A DNA stretch of 64,000 nucleotides from Chloroflexi bacterium OLB13 (GCA_001567485.1 JZRA01000047.1:1-64000); one strand, 5' to 3'. Counted from the stretch's first letter, positions 44,274 through 54,450 are shown. The notes: generated from the letters alone by a model not told the origin. A program made the numbers and translations.

Positions 44274-45110
44274 CTACGCACGGCGACGGGCACGGATACG
44301 CTCGGTCATCCATGCGTCGCCGGCCCATGCGCGGACGAGCGCGGCGAGGTCTTCGTAGGCGACATCGGGCCACACGTCGGCGGAAGCGAGGGTATCGGGA
44401 GTGGTGACGCCGCTGAGGACAAGCGCCGTTTTCATGCCGACCGCCTGCGCGCCAGCGATATCGGTGTCGAGCCGGTCGCCCACCATGAGGACGTGCGCGG
44501 GATCGGCGTTGAGCGCGTCGATGGCCGCGTCGAACATGGCGCGATGCGGCTTGCCGATCACCGTCGGGGCGACGCCGGCAGCCGTTTCGATCAGCGCGAG
44601 GATGCTGCCCGCGCCGGGGCCAATGCCGTCCGCATCGGGGAATGTCTTGTCGGCGTTGGTGCCGAAGAACGCCGCGCCGCCGTGGATCAGGCGCACAGCG
44701 TGGCGGGCTTTGGCGTATGTCAGGTCACGGTCGATGCCCACCACGACCAGCTCGGCGGGCTGTCCCTCGCCCACGACGTCGAAGCCAGAGTCGTCGAGCG
44801 CCTCGCGGATGCCGGTCATGCCGATGACGTAGACGGTCGTGCCGGCGGGATAGCGCTTGCCGAGCCACTGCGCCGTCGCGATGGCCGACGACAAGATGCG
44901 ATCAGCCGGCACGTCCGGCACGCCCAACGCCGCCAGCTTTTCTTGATACTGGACGGCAGTCTTGCCGCTGTTGTTGGTCGCCAGTAAGTACGGCATCTGT
45001 TTTTCGGCAAGCCATGCGAAGATGTCGGCAAAGCCGGGCAGTGCGACATCGCCGCGCCACAGCACGCCGTCCATATCGAGGATCACGCCGCGGAGTTCGT
45101 GAAATTTCAT
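44274..45110 (-). CDS. HAD superfamily class IIA phosphatase (NagD-like)
   Basis: 278 residues from ATG 45110. Motif I is VILDMDGVLWRGD, motif II LLATNNSGKT, and motif III/IV GKPHRAMFDAAID ... VLMVGDRLDTDIAGAQAVGM. The C2-type cap lies between. These phosphatases act on small phosphates (nucleotides, sugar phosphates, 4-nitrophenyl phosphate); several remove damaged metabolites such as phosphoglycolate. It starts 10 bp after the stop of the exported protein gene on the same strand, so both may share an mRNA. Confidence 0.92.
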   Translation of the reverse strand: MKFHELRGVILDMDGVLWRGDVALPGFADIFAWLAEKQMPYLLATNNSGKTAVQYQEKLAALGVPDVPADRILSSAIATAQWLGKRYPAGTTVYVIGMTGIREALDDSGFDVVGEGQPAELVVVGIDRDLTYAKARHAVRLIHGGAAFFGTNADKTFPDADGIGPGAGSILALIETAAGVAPTVIGKPHRAMFDAAIDALNADPAHVLMVGDRLDTDIAGAQAVGMKTALVLSGVTTPDTLASADVWPDVAYEDLAALVRAWAGDAWMTERIRARRRA

Positions 45111-45120
45111 CCTTGCGACC

Positions 45121-46461
45121 TCATCGTGTGCACGCCGCGTACTGCGTCAGGTCAATCAGCCACAAGCCGCCATGACGCCCCTCGGCGGCCAGCGCCAGCA
45201 AACGACCGTCGGGCGAGATGGCCGACCAGCCCGATTCATCCGGCGCGAGGCGAAGCGGAAGAACTGTCAGGCTGTTGAGTGTCTCAGCCCGCAGATCATA
45301 GCACTGCAAGCGCGCTTGGCCGTCGATGTCGCGGATGACGAAGATGTCCACGCCGCCGTCGGGTGCAGGCGCGTAGACCGGCGCCGGGTAGTTGTTGCCC
45401 GGTGCGCTGCCTTCAAATAAGCGGATCACCGCGCCGCCGGTGGTCGATGCCAGATCGTAGCCGACCACGCCGTCGACCTCACGCGCGATCACCACCCGCC
45501 CGCCGTCTGGAGTCGACCCCGGCACGATCAGCGACGGGATGACCTCAGGCGGCGCCACGCTGATCTTCTGCCCGGCGATGCTGCCCGTGTAGTAGATGAC
45601 CGGATCGCCGAACGCGCCGAAATAGTAAGCCAGATAGCGCTCCTCCGGCAGCCAGAGGTACCCGGCGAGGCTGTAACGCGAAAGCGCGTCCCATAAAAGG
45701 CGCTGGAACGTCCCGTCCGGCTCGGCGGTCAGCGCGGTGTTGATGCGATCTTGAAAGACGAACCGGCGCGAGTCCGGGTGAAAGGCAATGCGTGCGTTAC
45801 GGATTTCCTGCGGCGTCTCCAGCGCGAGGCGGTCGAGGATCTCCGGCGTGTAGACATCGGGATACGGCAGATCGATGGCGGACGCCTCGCCGGTCTCGGT
45901 ATCGACCGTGTACCACTGCCACGTCGTGTAGAGATCGCTCTCGCAGCCGGTGGCGAAGCGCAGTTCGCCGCGCCGCGTCCATTCCACACGGGCCACGTCA
46001 CCTTGATAGACGGTCGTGATGTCGGCGTAGGTCAGGAACGGGTTGACCGGCGCAGCGGGGATGCTGGTGGCGGTCACGTCGATGTCAAGCGCCGCCGGCA
46101 CGAACTCCTCGTCGTCCAGTTCAATCGTCAGCAGATAGCGCGACGAATCGCCGGGTTCCAGCGGACGGTCGGGCGGCGCGCCTAATCCGCACGCATCGAC
46201 CAGCACGCCGAACGCAAACCCGATCGCTTCGCCGTCGGCGTCGCGCACCTCGCCGCTGAGGTTGATGTCGACGGCCGCGGTGTCGCCCTCGTTGATGAGG
46301 ATCCCTTGCGCGACCCATTCCTCGAATCCGAACGGGCTGGCCCGCCGCGAAAACTCCGGCTCGCTTACCGTGAGCGTGAGCTGATCTTGGGATAAAACTT
46401 GGGATAATCCAAGCAGCAGATACGCCGCAAGGACTGCGACGACTGCAAAACGACGGATCAC
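45121..46461 (-). CDS. Exported protein with propeller-like repeats, unknown function
   Basis: 446 residues from ATG 46461. A signal peptide (FAVVAVLAAYLLLGLSQVLS) is followed by an all-beta N-terminal region (about 30-140) and WD40/TolB-like blades in which P-D-x-R or S-P-D-G-R turns recur (FHPDSRRFVFQD, GSTPDGGRVVIA, ISPDGRLLALAA). A conserved Cys near the end may pair with others. No enzyme motif is seen. It lies 15 bp after the phosphohexomutase gene, so it is likely in one operon with it and the HAD gene. Confidence 0.75.
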   Translation of the reverse strand: MIRRFAVVAVLAAYLLLGLSQVLSQDQLTLTVSEPEFSRRASPFGFEEWVAQGILINEGDTAAVDINLSGEVRDADGEAIGFAFGVLVDACGLGAPPDRPLEPGDSSRYLLTIELDDEEFVPAALDIDVTATSIPAAPVNPFLTYADITTVYQGDVARVEWTRRGELRFATGCESDLYTTWQWYTVDTETGEASAIDLPYPDVYTPEILDRLALETPQEIRNARIAFHPDSRRFVFQDRINTALTAEPDGTFQRLLWDALSRYSLAGYLWLPEERYLAYYFGAFGDPVIYYTGSIAGQKISVAPPEVIPSLIVPGSTPDGGRVVIAREVDGVVGYDLASTTGGAVIRLFEGSAPGNNYPAPVYAPAPDGGVDIFVIRDIDGQARLQCYDLRAETLNSLTVLPLRLAPDESGWSAISPDGRLLALAAEGRHGGLWLIDLTQYAACTR

Positions 46462-46476
46462 CAGCCGGCTGCCTCT

Positions 46477-47919
46477 CTACTCGCCCAAGACGATACTCGT
46501 CCCTAAGTCGATCCCGGCGACAAGCAGAGCCTTCACCGCCTCAGTGGTCGGCGCTTCGGCGTAACAGCGCAGCACAGGCTCTGTCCCGCTGGGACGTAAG
46601 AGCAGCCAGCCGCCGTCGGCCAGCTTGAACTTGACGCCGTCGAGCGTGTCGATCTTGACGACCGTCTCGCCAGCCAGCGCCGTCGGGGCGGACTGGACGA
46701 GTCGTTCGCGTATTTCGGCTTTGGGCAGGGTATGCGTCAAACGCGTATCGATGCGCCCGTACAGCGCGGGGCCAGTCTTCTTCTGCAAGTCTTCGACGAT
46801 CTCGTGCAAAGGCGCGCGGGCCGCCGCCATCACCTCCAGCAGCAGCAGGCCCATCAGCACGCCATCGCCTTCGGGGATATGTCCGCGCACGCTGATCCCG
46901 CCGCTTTCCTCGCCGCCGATCAACACGTCGTTGCGGGTCATCAAGTCGGCGATGTGGTTGAACCCGACCGGCGTTTCGTGCAAGGTCAGGCCGTGCTGTT
47001 CGCACAGGCGGTCGATCATGGTAGTGGTGCTGATGGTCTTGACGACATCGCCGCGCAGGCCGCGCTTTTCGACCAGATGGCGCAGGGTCAGCGCGAAAAT
47101 GTGGTGTGGGTCGATGAAGTTGCCCAGCGCGTCTACGGCCCCGATCCGGTCGGCATCTCCGTCGGTCGCAAGGCCGACATCGGCCTGCCGGTTCTTGACC
47201 GCCGCCACCAGCGCTGTCAGGTTCTTGAGGATCGGCTCAGGGTGAATGCCGCCGAAGCCCGGATTGAGGTCGGAACGGATATCCGTGATCGAGCAGCGCG
47301 ACCGGCGCAGAAAGCCGCTGAACGCGCCCCGCCCCGCGCCCCACATCGCGTCGGACACGATATGCAGCTCGGCCCCGCTGATGAGGTCGATGTCCACCAG
47401 CGTGCCGAGATGCTCAAAGTACGTCCAGTTCGGGTCAAAGCGCGTGATGGCGCCGCTTTCGACCGCTGCGTCGTAATCCACAGTGTTCGGCGTGACGCCT
47501 GCCGCGAGGTTCGCTTGCAGCCGCGCCTCGATGCGTTTGCATGCGTCGTTGGTGGCGCTGCCGCCGTAGCTCGACTTGACCTTGTAACCGTTGTAACGGG
47601 GCGGGTTGTGGCTGGCGGTGATGACGACGCCGGCCGCCGCGCCCTTCGCGACGACGTTGTAGCTCACCGACGGGGTCGGCGTGTCGGAACGGGTCAGCAA
47701 GACCGGCAGCCCGTTGGCCGCCAGCACGCATGCCGCTTCATTGGCGAAGCGGTCACTCAAGAAGCGCGTGTCATAGCCGATGACAACTGAGGGCGCGGTG
47801 TCGCCTGCTGCGTCGGCTAACAACGTGTCGGCCAGCGCCTGCGTGACGTGGCGCACGTTCTCGAAGGTGAAGGTGTCGGCGATGACGGCACGCCAGCCGT
47901 CTGTTCCAAAATGGATCAT
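46477..47919 (-). CDS. Phosphoglucomutase/phosphomannomutase (alpha-D-phosphohexomutase)
   Basis: 480 residues from ATG 47919. All four signature loops are present: catalytic serine GVVITASHNPPRYNG, metal loop ATDGDADRIGAVD, sugar-binding loop GGEESGGISV, and phosphate-binding loop RPSGTEPVLRCYAE. It interconverts hexose 1- and 6-phosphates for polysaccharide and nucleotide-sugar synthesis. The first gene of a minus-strand run with the exported protein and the HAD phosphatase. Confidence 0.94.
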   Translation of the reverse strand: MIHFGTDGWRAVIADTFTFENVRHVTQALADTLLADAAGDTAPSVVIGYDTRFLSDRFANEAACVLAANGLPVLLTRSDTPTPSVSYNVVAKGAAAGVVITASHNPPRYNGYKVKSSYGGSATNDACKRIEARLQANLAAGVTPNTVDYDAAVESGAITRFDPNWTYFEHLGTLVDIDLISGAELHIVSDAMWGAGRGAFSGFLRRSRCSITDIRSDLNPGFGGIHPEPILKNLTALVAAVKNRQADVGLATDGDADRIGAVDALGNFIDPHHIFALTLRHLVEKRGLRGDVVKTISTTTMIDRLCEQHGLTLHETPVGFNHIADLMTRNDVLIGGEESGGISVRGHIPEGDGVLMGLLLLEVMAAARAPLHEIVEDLQKKTGPALYGRIDTRLTHTLPKAEIRERLVQSAPTALAGETVVKIDTLDGVKFKLADGGWLLLRPSGTEPVLRCYAEAPTTEAVKALLVAGIDLGTSIVLGE

Positions 47920-48048
47920 GTGGCCCTGCCTATAAGGTCGGAAGATAAGCGTGTTCCTGCATGATACAGGCGTTTAGGTGGCAAGCATACCAACCGGCCT
48001 ACCCATTGGGCAGGGCTGGATTATCCACCCAGAATCGCGATCAGGACG

Positions 48049-48327
48049 TCAACCGCCCGCTGCACAGCGCGCCACGCTGCCGCCAATCCGGTCGGCGTGC
48101 TCGGCCAAAACGTTGTCCAGAATCCGCTGATTGTGCGATTCTAGCAGATCAATCGACGAGAGGATCACCGACAGCGGATCACGCAGGTCGTGCAGCAGGG
48201 CGCGAGGATCGTATCCAGCGGCGGATCGTTCAATCCTCAGGATAGCCCAAAGTGGCGGGGCCGGGATAGAACCACTGCTGTGCGATGGTGTGATGCAACC
48301 GGCGTTCCCCGCGTGTGGATGACCCAC
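48049..48327 (-). pseudogene. Fragment of a histidine kinase dimerisation domain
   Basis: In a frame from 48327 to 48049 the segment RALLHDLRDPLSVILSSIDL looks like a HisKA H-box (H-D-L-R-x-P-L), followed by helical sequence. There is no catalytic domain and no proper start. The rest of 47920-48532 shows no gene; it is probably a decayed kinase locus. Confidence 0.35.
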
Positions 48328-48532
48328 TGCGCCGCACGTCCGGCGTAAACCGCATGGTCTATCCGTCCCGTCTGTTTGTGCCTAATTGAAGCTCAGCGCC
48401 TATACTTGAGCATAGACATCACGCGTGTGTGTCCGGCATCACGCGGGGATAACTTAGGATCGGCCTCAACCGGAAACCACTGAGCGCTGTGACACTCCAG
48501 TTGAATCGAACACAGGCAAAGGACAGTACAAG

Positions 48533-48928
48533 ATGGATATTCAGCGCAGCGGCACGCAGCCCTCGGCCAAAGGCTCCGCGGACTGGTTTACCGGAACCGT
48601 GCGCATCGATCCGCTGTTCCACGTGCATGAGCCGGCACGAACCAGCGCGGCGTATGTCACGTTTGAACCCGGCGCGCGCACGGCATGGCACAGCCACCCG
48701 CTCGGCCAGTCGCTGGTGGTGACGGCGGGATGCGGGCGCGTGCAGCGCTGGGGTGGGCCGATCGAGGAGATCCATCCCGGCGATGTGGTGTGGATCCCGG
48801 CCGGCGAGAAACACTGGCACGGCGCGGCCCCTACGACCGCCGTAACACACATCGCTATTCAAGAGAGCGTCGAGGGCCAAGCCGTGCATTGGATGGAACA
48901 CGTCAGCGATGCGCAGTATCAGGGGTAG
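48533..48928 (+). CDS. Cupin domain protein
   Basis: 131 residues from ATG 48533, with AGGA 8 nt upstream. A single cupin barrel with motif 1 [20 protein letters not shown] (His, His and Gln in place of Glu) and motif 2 [16 protein letters not shown]. It resembles small metal-binding cupins such as hydroxynitrile lyase-type and carboxymuconolactone-associated proteins. The exact reaction is not predictable. Confidence 0.88.
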   Translation: MDIQRSGTQPSAKGSADWFTGTVRIDPLFHVHEPARTSAAYVTFEPGARTAWHSHPLGQSLVVTAGCGRVQRWGGPIEEIHPGDVVWIPAGEKHWHGAAPTTAVTHIAIQESVEGQAVHWMEHVSDAQYQG

Positions 48929-49078
48929 CGGCACACAGGCCATCCTCCAGACCGCCGACCTGTAGAAAACGCGAGTGGGGGTTGCAGCGCAGTGTGAAAC
49001 GCGACCCTCGTGCTTTTCAGCCAAGACCGCCAGCGGACGCGTTACAAAAACGGTAGGAAAGGCCGGAAACAGCCGCAC

Positions 49079-50017
49079 ATGAAGTCATTGAGCGCGAACG
49101 TACAGGGAATCCTCTATCTCGCCACGGCGATGTTCATCCTCTCGCTGCAAGGGGTGGTGGTGAAGTGGATCGGCGGCGACTACTCGATTATCGAGATGGT
49201 GCTGCTGAGAAGTATCGTCGCCATGCCGCTTACCCTGCTGCTCTTTCGGCTGGAAGGCGGCCGCGGACTGCCCACGACACAGCGTCATGTGCTCGAATAT
49301 CTGCGCGGTGTCTTCCTGTTTCTCTCGTATACGACCGCCTTTATGGCGTTCGCGGCGCTTCCGCTGGCGGAGGCCGACGCGATCCGGTTCTCCGGCCCGA
49401 TGATGATTACGATCCTCTCGGTCGTCGTCTTGGGCGAGAAGGTCAAGGTGTACCGTTGGGTGGCGCTGATCGTCGGGTTCGCCGGCGTCCTTTTCATGGT
49501 GCGGCCCGGCACGGCGACCTTCAACCTCGGGTCGGTGTTTGCGTTGATCTCCGTGTTGTTTTACGCCCTGTCGGTCATACTCACACGCAAGCTGCAGCAC
49601 ACCGACAGCAGCGCGACTCAGACGTACTACAGCTCACTGGTGTATCTGATCGCGGCGGTCGTCTTAGCGCCGCTGTCACTGCTGATCGCCGAGACGCCCG
49701 ATACCCACCCCAGCATCGCGTTTCTGCTGCGCGCATGGAAAACGCCCACCCTGATCGACGCGCTGGTCATGTTCGGGTTGGGGTTTGCGTGGGCGGGTGG
49801 CATGTACTTCGTGGCGCGTGCTTACAGCGCAGCGCCGGCCTCGGTGGTGGCCCCGTTCGAGTATGTGTCGCTGCCGATCAACGTGATGTGGGGACTGCTG
49901 TTTTGGCAGGAGATTCCGGTGCTGGCGACGTGGATTGGCGCGCTGCTGACGGTTGGCAGCGGCTTGTATATCCTCTATCACGAACGGCAGCGCAGGCCCG
50001 CAGTGAAGCCATCGTGA
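49079..50017 (+). CDS. EamA/DMT-family transporter
   Basis: 312 residues from ATG 49079. Ten hydrophobic segments are arranged as two EamA repeats (ATAMFILSLQGVVVKWI at the start; SLLIAETPD then FGLGFAWAGGMYFVARAYSAAP in the second). The typical ASVVAPFEYVSLPINVMWGLLFWQE segment (in two parts) is that of the RhaT/EamA exporters of metabolites. Substrate unknown. Ribosome site weak. Confidence 0.9.
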   Translation: MKSLSANVQGILYLATAMFILSLQGVVVKWIGGDYSIIEMVLLRSIVAMPLTLLLFRLEGGRGLPTTQRHVLEYLRGVFLFLSYTTAFMAFAALPLAEADAIRFSGPMMITILSVVVLGEKVKVYRWVALIVGFAGVLFMVRPGTATFNLGSVFALISVLFYALSVILTRKLQHTDSSATQTYYSSLVYLIAAVVLAPLSLLIAETPDTHPSIAFLLRAWKTPTLIDALVMFGLGFAWAGGMYFVARAYSAAPASVVAPFEYVSLPINVMWGLLFWQEIPVLATWIGALLTVGSGLYILYHERQRRPAVKPS

Positions 50018-50064
50018 CCTATTGCGCAAAGGAGAACCCCTCATGCAGAAGCGGACATTAGTTC

Positions 50065-50208
50065 GTGGACGCTGCGGACAGTGATCTCAACGACCGGATC
50101 GACGCCGCGCACAGCCTCAAGTACCGGCATTATCCGTCTATCACGCCGTCGATGTTGGTTCCCGATGTGCGCGCCACGACGATCAAGCTGATACCGCGCG
50201 ACGGGTAG
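50065..50208 (+). pseudogene. C-terminal remnant of a DUF2255-family protein
   Basis: From GTG 50065 to TAG 50206 the frame reads VDAADSDLNDRIDAAHSLKY, then SMLVPDVRATTIKLIP, the characteristic end of DUF2255 proteins (related to nitroreductase-like F420/FMN folds). The first two-thirds of the gene is absent. It follows the EamA gene directly. Confidence 0.5.
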
Positions 50209-50320
50209 CTTCCCGCTGCACAGCGCGACCATTGGGGCGGTCAACGCGCTCGACGATCTACCGCTGTTCAGGGATAGCGGTGAGTCGGACGTGCTGCGTG
50301 CCGAGAGAAGGGTAAACCGA

Positions 50321-50406
50321 TTGAACCACAGAGGACACGGAGGACACAAAGGAAAGGAGTCGTAGGGGCGATCCATTCCGTGTGCTCTGCGTCGTTTGTG
50401 GTTCAA
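50321..50406. repeat. Inverted-repeat element with TTGAACCAC ends
   Basis: TTGAACCACAGAGGACACGG (50321-50340) is matched in inverse by GTGTGCTCTGCGTCGTTTGTGGTTCAA at the other end (to 50406). The left arm has a 9-bp period (AGGACAC-based). The element is about 86 bp, MITE-like, upstream of carB. Confidence 0.55.
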
Positions 50407-50523
50407 TCTTCCCCACCACCGCGGCCTTACACCACATCAACAGCATGGATTGACAGGGTTTGACCCTCGCCCGAGTCTGTGCGAGAATCGCACACGACCA
50501 TCACGAGGGACATCGACCCGCAC

Positions 50524-53500
50524 ATGCCAAAACGCACCGACATCCAGAGCATCATGATCATCGGCTCCGGCCCCATCGTCATCGGGCAGGGCTGTGAATT
50601 CGACTACAGCGGCGTGCAGGCCTGCAAGGCGCTGCGCGCGCAGGGCTACCGTATCATCCTCGTCAACAGCAACCCGGCAACGATCATGACCGACCCGGAG
50701 TTCGCCGACGCCACCTACATCGAACCGCTGACGCCCGAAATCTGCGAACAGATCATCGCCGTCGAAAAGCCCGACGCCCTGCTGCCGACGGTCGGCGGCC
50801 AGACCGCGCTCAACCTCGCGCTGGCGCTGTCTGAGCGCGGCGTGCTGGAGCGTCACAACGTCGAGCTGATCGGCGCGTCGATGACCAGCATCCAGCTGGC
50901 CGAAGACCGCCAGTTGTTCAAAGACGCCATGACCGAGATCGGCCTCAAGTCGCCGGCCTCGGAGGTCGTTAAGTCGGTGCCGGATGCCCTGCGCGCGGCC
51001 GCCACCATCGGCTATCCGGTGCTGGTGCGGCCCAGCTTCACGCTCGGCGGGTCGGGCGGCGGCGTGGCCTATACGCCCGACGAACTGCGGCAGATCGCCG
51101 AGCGCGGCTTGCAGGCCAGCCCCGTCCACTCCGTGCTGATCGACTACAGCTTGATCGGCTGGAAGGAGTACGAGCTGGAGGTCATGCGCGACGCGATAGG
51201 CAACTTCGTGATCGTCTGCACGATTGAGAACCTCGATCCGATGGGCGTCCACACCGGCGATTCGATCACCGTGGCCCCGGCGCAGACCTTGACCGACAAA
51301 GAAGTCCAGCGCCTGCGCGACATGGCCCGTATGATCTTCGACAAGGTGGGGCTGGCGACCGGCGGCGCGAACGTCCAGTTCGCCATCGGCCCGGATGACG
51401 GCGACGTGTACGTGATCGAGATGAACCCGCGCGTGTCGCGCTCGTCGGCGCTGGCGAGCAAGGCCACCGGATTCCCCATCGCCAAGATCGCCGCGCTGGT
51501 GGCGGTCGGCTACACGCTCGACGAAATCTCCAACGACATCACGCGTGTGACGCCCGCCAGCTTCGAGCCGTCGCTGGATTACGTGATCGTCAAGATTCCG
51601 CGCTGGGACTTCGAAAAGTTCGAGGGAGCGGACACGGTGCTCGGCCCGCAGATGAAGGCCGTCGGCGAAGTGATGGCGATTGGCCGCACCTTCCCCGAAG
51701 CGCTGCAGAAGGCCGTGCGCGCGCTCGACATCAAGATCGACGGGTTCGGCAGCAAGCTCGACCATGTGCCGTCCACCGCCCTACACGTTCCGACCGCGCG
51801 CCGCTTGTTTCAAGTCGCCGCTGCGCTGATGGACGGCGCGTCGTCCGATGAAGTGATCGCGCAGACTCAGTTCGACCCGTGGTTCGTGCGTCAAATGGTC
51901 GACAGCATCGGCCTGCACCAATCGCTCAAGGCGCGTGGAGCGACGCTCGACAGCCTGACCGCCGACGACTTCCGCCAGCTCAAAACGATGGGCTTCGCCG
52001 ACTCGTACATCGCGCAGATCGTCGGCGCGACCGAACGCGGCGTGCGTGACCGGCGCAAGGCGTTGGGCGTCGCGGCGAATTTCTATCGTGTCGATACGTG
52101 CGCGGCCGAGTTCGAGGCGCACACGCCTTACCTGTATTCGACCTATGAAGCGGACGACGAGGCGTTTCCAACTGACCGGCGCAAAGTCGTCGTATTGGGC
52201 GGCGGGCCGAATCGCATCGGGCAGGGCATCGAATTTGATTACTGCTGCGTGCATGCGTGTTTCGCGCTCTCCGAGATGGGCTTCGAGACCATCATGGTCA
52301 ACTGCAACCCGGAGACGGTCAGCACCGACTACGACACCGCTGACCGGCTGTACTTCGAGCCGCTGACCGCCGAGGACGTGCTGAACATCATCGACCGTGA
52401 GAAGCCCGACGGCGTGCTGGTGCAGTTCGGCGGCCAAACGCCGCTCAACATCGCGGGCAAGCTGGCCGATGCTGGCGCGCCGATCTGGGGCACGTCGGTC
52501 GATACGATTGACCTTGCCGAAGACCGCAAGCGGTTCAACAAGCTGATGGCCGATCTCGACATCACTCAGCCGTTGGGCGCAACCGCCAGCAGCATCGAGG
52601 AGGCGTTAGCCGCCGCCAACCAGATCGGCTATCCGGTGCTGGTGCGGCCAAGCTACGTGCTGGGTGGGCGCGGCATGGGCATCGTGTTCGACGACGTCTC
52701 GCTCGTGGACTGGCTCGAACGGCACATCACCTGGGGCGAGCATCCGGTGCTGATCGACCAGTTCCTCGACGACGCTTTCGAGGTCGACGTCGATGCGCTG
52801 TGCGATGGGCAGAACGTCACCATCGGCGGCATCATGCAGCACATCGAGGAGGCCGGCGTCCACAGCGGTGACAGCGCGTGTGTGCTGCCGCCGTATAAGA
52901 TCAGCCAGTATCACCTCGAGATCATCCGCGACGACACGCGCCGGATCGGCTTGGCGCTGGGCGTGCGCGGATGCTTCAACATCCAGTTCGCCGTGAAGGA
53001 CGACGTGGTGTACGTGCTGGAGGTCAACCCGCGCGCCAGCCGCACCGTGCCGTTCGTCAGCAAAGCGACCGGCCGGCCGCTGGCCCGCTATGCCGCGATG
53101 ATCGCCGCCGGCAAGACGCTGGAGGAGATCGGCTTCACCGAGGAGCCGCACGTCGACGGGTTCTTCGTCAAAGAGGCCGTGCTGCCGTTCCAGAAGTTCC
53201 CCGGCGTCGATGCGCGCTTGGGGCCGGAGATGCGCTCGACCGGCGAGGTCATGGGGCACGCCAGCAACTTCGGCCACGCGTTCGTCAAAGCGCAGATGTC
53301 GACCAATGTCTCCCTGCCGCAGTCTGGCACGGTGATGATCTCGGTCAACGACTATGACAAGGGCGCCGGCGCTAAGATCGCGCGCGACCTGCATCTGCTC
53401 GGCTTCAAGCTGATGGCGACGGAAGGCACGGCGAATTATCTCAAGCACGTCGGCCTACCGGTGGAGCGCGTGAACAAGATTTCGGACGGTTCGCCGCATG

Positions 53501-53724
53501 TGGTCGATATGATGACCGCCGGCCGAATCGACCTGCTCATCAACACGCCGTTAGGCGGTCAGGCGCACGAAGAAGGCGCGGTGATCCGCGCGGCGGCGGT
53601 GTCGCTCAACATCCCGATCATCACGACGATGAGCGCGGCGGCGGCCAGCGTGCAAGGCATGAAGGCGCTCAAGAGCAAGCCGCTGAAGGTGCGCAGTTTG
53701 CAGCGGCATCATCATCCGGTGTAA
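50524..53724 (+). CDS. carB: Carbamoyl-phosphate synthase large subunit
   Basis: 1066 residues from ATG 50524; an upstream GTG at 50479 has no better support. The two homologous halves are clear: [22 protein letters not shown] and [11 protein letters not shown] in the carboxyphosphate half; [20 protein letters not shown] and [14 protein letters not shown] in the carbamoyl-phosphate half. The helical oligomerisation domain (about 400-545) and C-terminal MGS-like domain ([20 protein letters not shown]) complete the enzyme. It makes carbamoyl phosphate from bicarbonate, ammonia and 2 ATP for pyrimidines and arginine. No carA is next to it. Confidence 0.97.
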   Translation: MPKRTDIQSIMIIGSGPIVIGQGCEFDYSGVQACKALRAQGYRIILVNSNPATIMTDPEFADATYIEPLTPEICEQIIAVEKPDALLPTVGGQTALNLALALSERGVLERHNVELIGASMTSIQLAEDRQLFKDAMTEIGLKSPASEVVKSVPDALRAAATIGYPVLVRPSFTLGGSGGGVAYTPDELRQIAERGLQASPVHSVLIDYSLIGWKEYELEVMRDAIGNFVIVCTIENLDPMGVHTGDSITVAPAQTLTDKEVQRLRDMARMIFDKVGLATGGANVQFAIGPDDGDVYVIEMNPRVSRSSALASKATGFPIAKIAALVAVGYTLDEISNDITRVTPASFEPSLDYVIVKIPRWDFEKFEGADTVLGPQMKAVGEVMAIGRTFPEALQKAVRALDIKIDGFGSKLDHVPSTALHVPTARRLFQVAAALMDGASSDEVIAQTQFDPWFVRQMVDSIGLHQSLKARGATLDSLTADDFRQLKTMGFADSYIAQIVGATERGVRDRRKALGVAANFYRVDTCAAEFEAHTPYLYSTYEADDEAFPTDRRKVVVLGGGPNRIGQGIEFDYCCVHACFALSEMGFETIMVNCNPETVSTDYDTADRLYFEPLTAEDVLNIIDREKPDGVLVQFGGQTPLNIAGKLADAGAPIWGTSVDTIDLAEDRKRFNKLMADLDITQPLGATASSIEEALAAANQIGYPVLVRPSYVLGGRGMGIVFDDVSLVDWLERHITWGEHPVLIDQFLDDAFEVDVDALCDGQNVTIGGIMQHIEEAGVHSGDSACVLPPYKISQYHLEIIRDDTRRIGLALGVRGCFNIQFAVKDDVVYVLEVNPRASRTVPFVSKATGRPLARYAAMIAAGKTLEEIGFTEEPHVDGFFVKEAVLPFQKFPGVDARLGPEMRSTGEVMGHASNFGHAFVKAQMSTNVSLPQSGTVMISVNDYDKGAGAKIARDLHLLGFKLMATEGTANYLKHVGLPVERVNKISDGSPHVVDMMTAGRIDLLINTPLGGQAHEEGAVIRAAAVSLNIPIITTMSAAAASVQGMKALKSKPLKVRSLQRHHHPV

Positions 53725-53742
53725 GCAGAGACGCCGGCAGGG

Positions 53743-53800
53743 TTCGAGCAGCTCGCTTGCCCCTGACATCCTAACTGTCCGTTGAATCGGGGATAGGTCA
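53743..53800 (+). repeat. 58-bp dispersed repeat, copy 2
   Basis: Begins TTCGAGCAGCTCGCTTG and ends GGGGATAGGTCA; inverted relative to 34460-34517 with 7 mismatches. It starts 19 bp after the carB stop. Confidence 0.8.
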
Positions 53801-53832
53801 TGGTGTCACGATTCGGACGGTCTTACCCACCG

Positions 53833-53870
53833 ACTTTCGATAACCTACTTTGAAGTAGGTTATCGAAAGT
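53833..53870. repeat. Perfect 18-bp inverted repeat with 2-nt spacer
   Basis: ACTTTCGATAACCTACTT (53833-53850), TG, AAGTAGGTTATCGAAAGT (53853-53870). It is AT-rich in a GC-rich region and has no T-run. It could end transcription of carB as a strong hairpin or be the core of a small mobile element. Confidence 0.8.
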
Positions 53871-53958
53871 TAACAGACTCAATCCTCTGCTTCAGAGGGT
53901 TCCACGAGCGGTGAAGGCTGGTAGTCACTCAGCACTCAGCACCTTCAACTTCTTACAT

Positions 53959-54450
53959 TTAGAAAAGATTGAGCTGTGTGAACCCATCAGGGTCTTGGCG
54001 CGGATAGTCCTCGTCGGGCGTCTCGTCGGGCGCGGCGCTGTCCAGTTCGTCGGCGATGGTCGGCGTGGCGACCAGCATGCGCGAGCGTTCCGCCGCCCAA
54101 CGCGCCTCCTCCTCAGCCGCTTGCAGCGCATCGCCGGTGAGGGGTTGGCCGTCGGCGTCGTGTGGCACGAGGTTCTCGCCCACGCACGACGGACACTGAC
54201 ATTCGGCCGGGTGCCGGTTCTCCATCTGCGGCGTCAGGATGTCGAGGTTCGGCACGAAGTCGTCAGCGACGTCCTCAGCGCGCATCGTCGCTTCGAGGGT
54301 CAAGGCGCGCAGTTCGTCCTCGCGAAAGCCCACGTTGGTCAGCACGCCGGTCAGGGTCGTTAGGGTCGCGTGATCGTTTTCACGCACGGTCTGTTTGTAG
54401 TGCTCGCGCAGGCAGGCGCGCCACTCGTCAGCGAAGGGACTGCGGCTCAT
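53959..54450 (-). CDS. Conserved-looking small protein with C-terminal beta-clamp-binding motif
   Basis: 163 residues from ATG 54450, whose ATGA overlaps the RNase D stop; GGAG upstream supports it. The helical N-terminus (SPFADEWRACLREHYKQTVRE) is followed by a CxCxxC group (ECQCPSCVGEN) and an acidic linker, and the protein ends FTQLNLF. QLNLF fits the bacterial sliding-clamp motif QL(S/D)LF at a free C-terminus. No family is recognised. The motif and coupling to RNase D suggest a DNA replication or repair link, which is an inference. Confidence 0.7.
   Translation of the reverse strand: MSRSPFADEWRACLREHYKQTVRENDHATLTTLTGVLTNVGFREDELRALTLEATMRAEDVADDFVPNLDILTPQMENRHPAECQCPSCVGENLVPHDADGQPLTGDALQAAEEEARWAAERSRMLVATPTIADELDSAAPDETPDEDYPRQDPDGFTQLNLF

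Noticed and set aside
44105-44407. 100-codon Arg-rich frame between UlaG-like and HAD genes
   Set aside because: It overlaps the HAD gene end, is extremely Arg-rich and has no domain.
48419-49078. 219-codon antisense frame over the cupin gene
   Set aside because: The cupin motifs and ribosome site on the plus strand explain the region.
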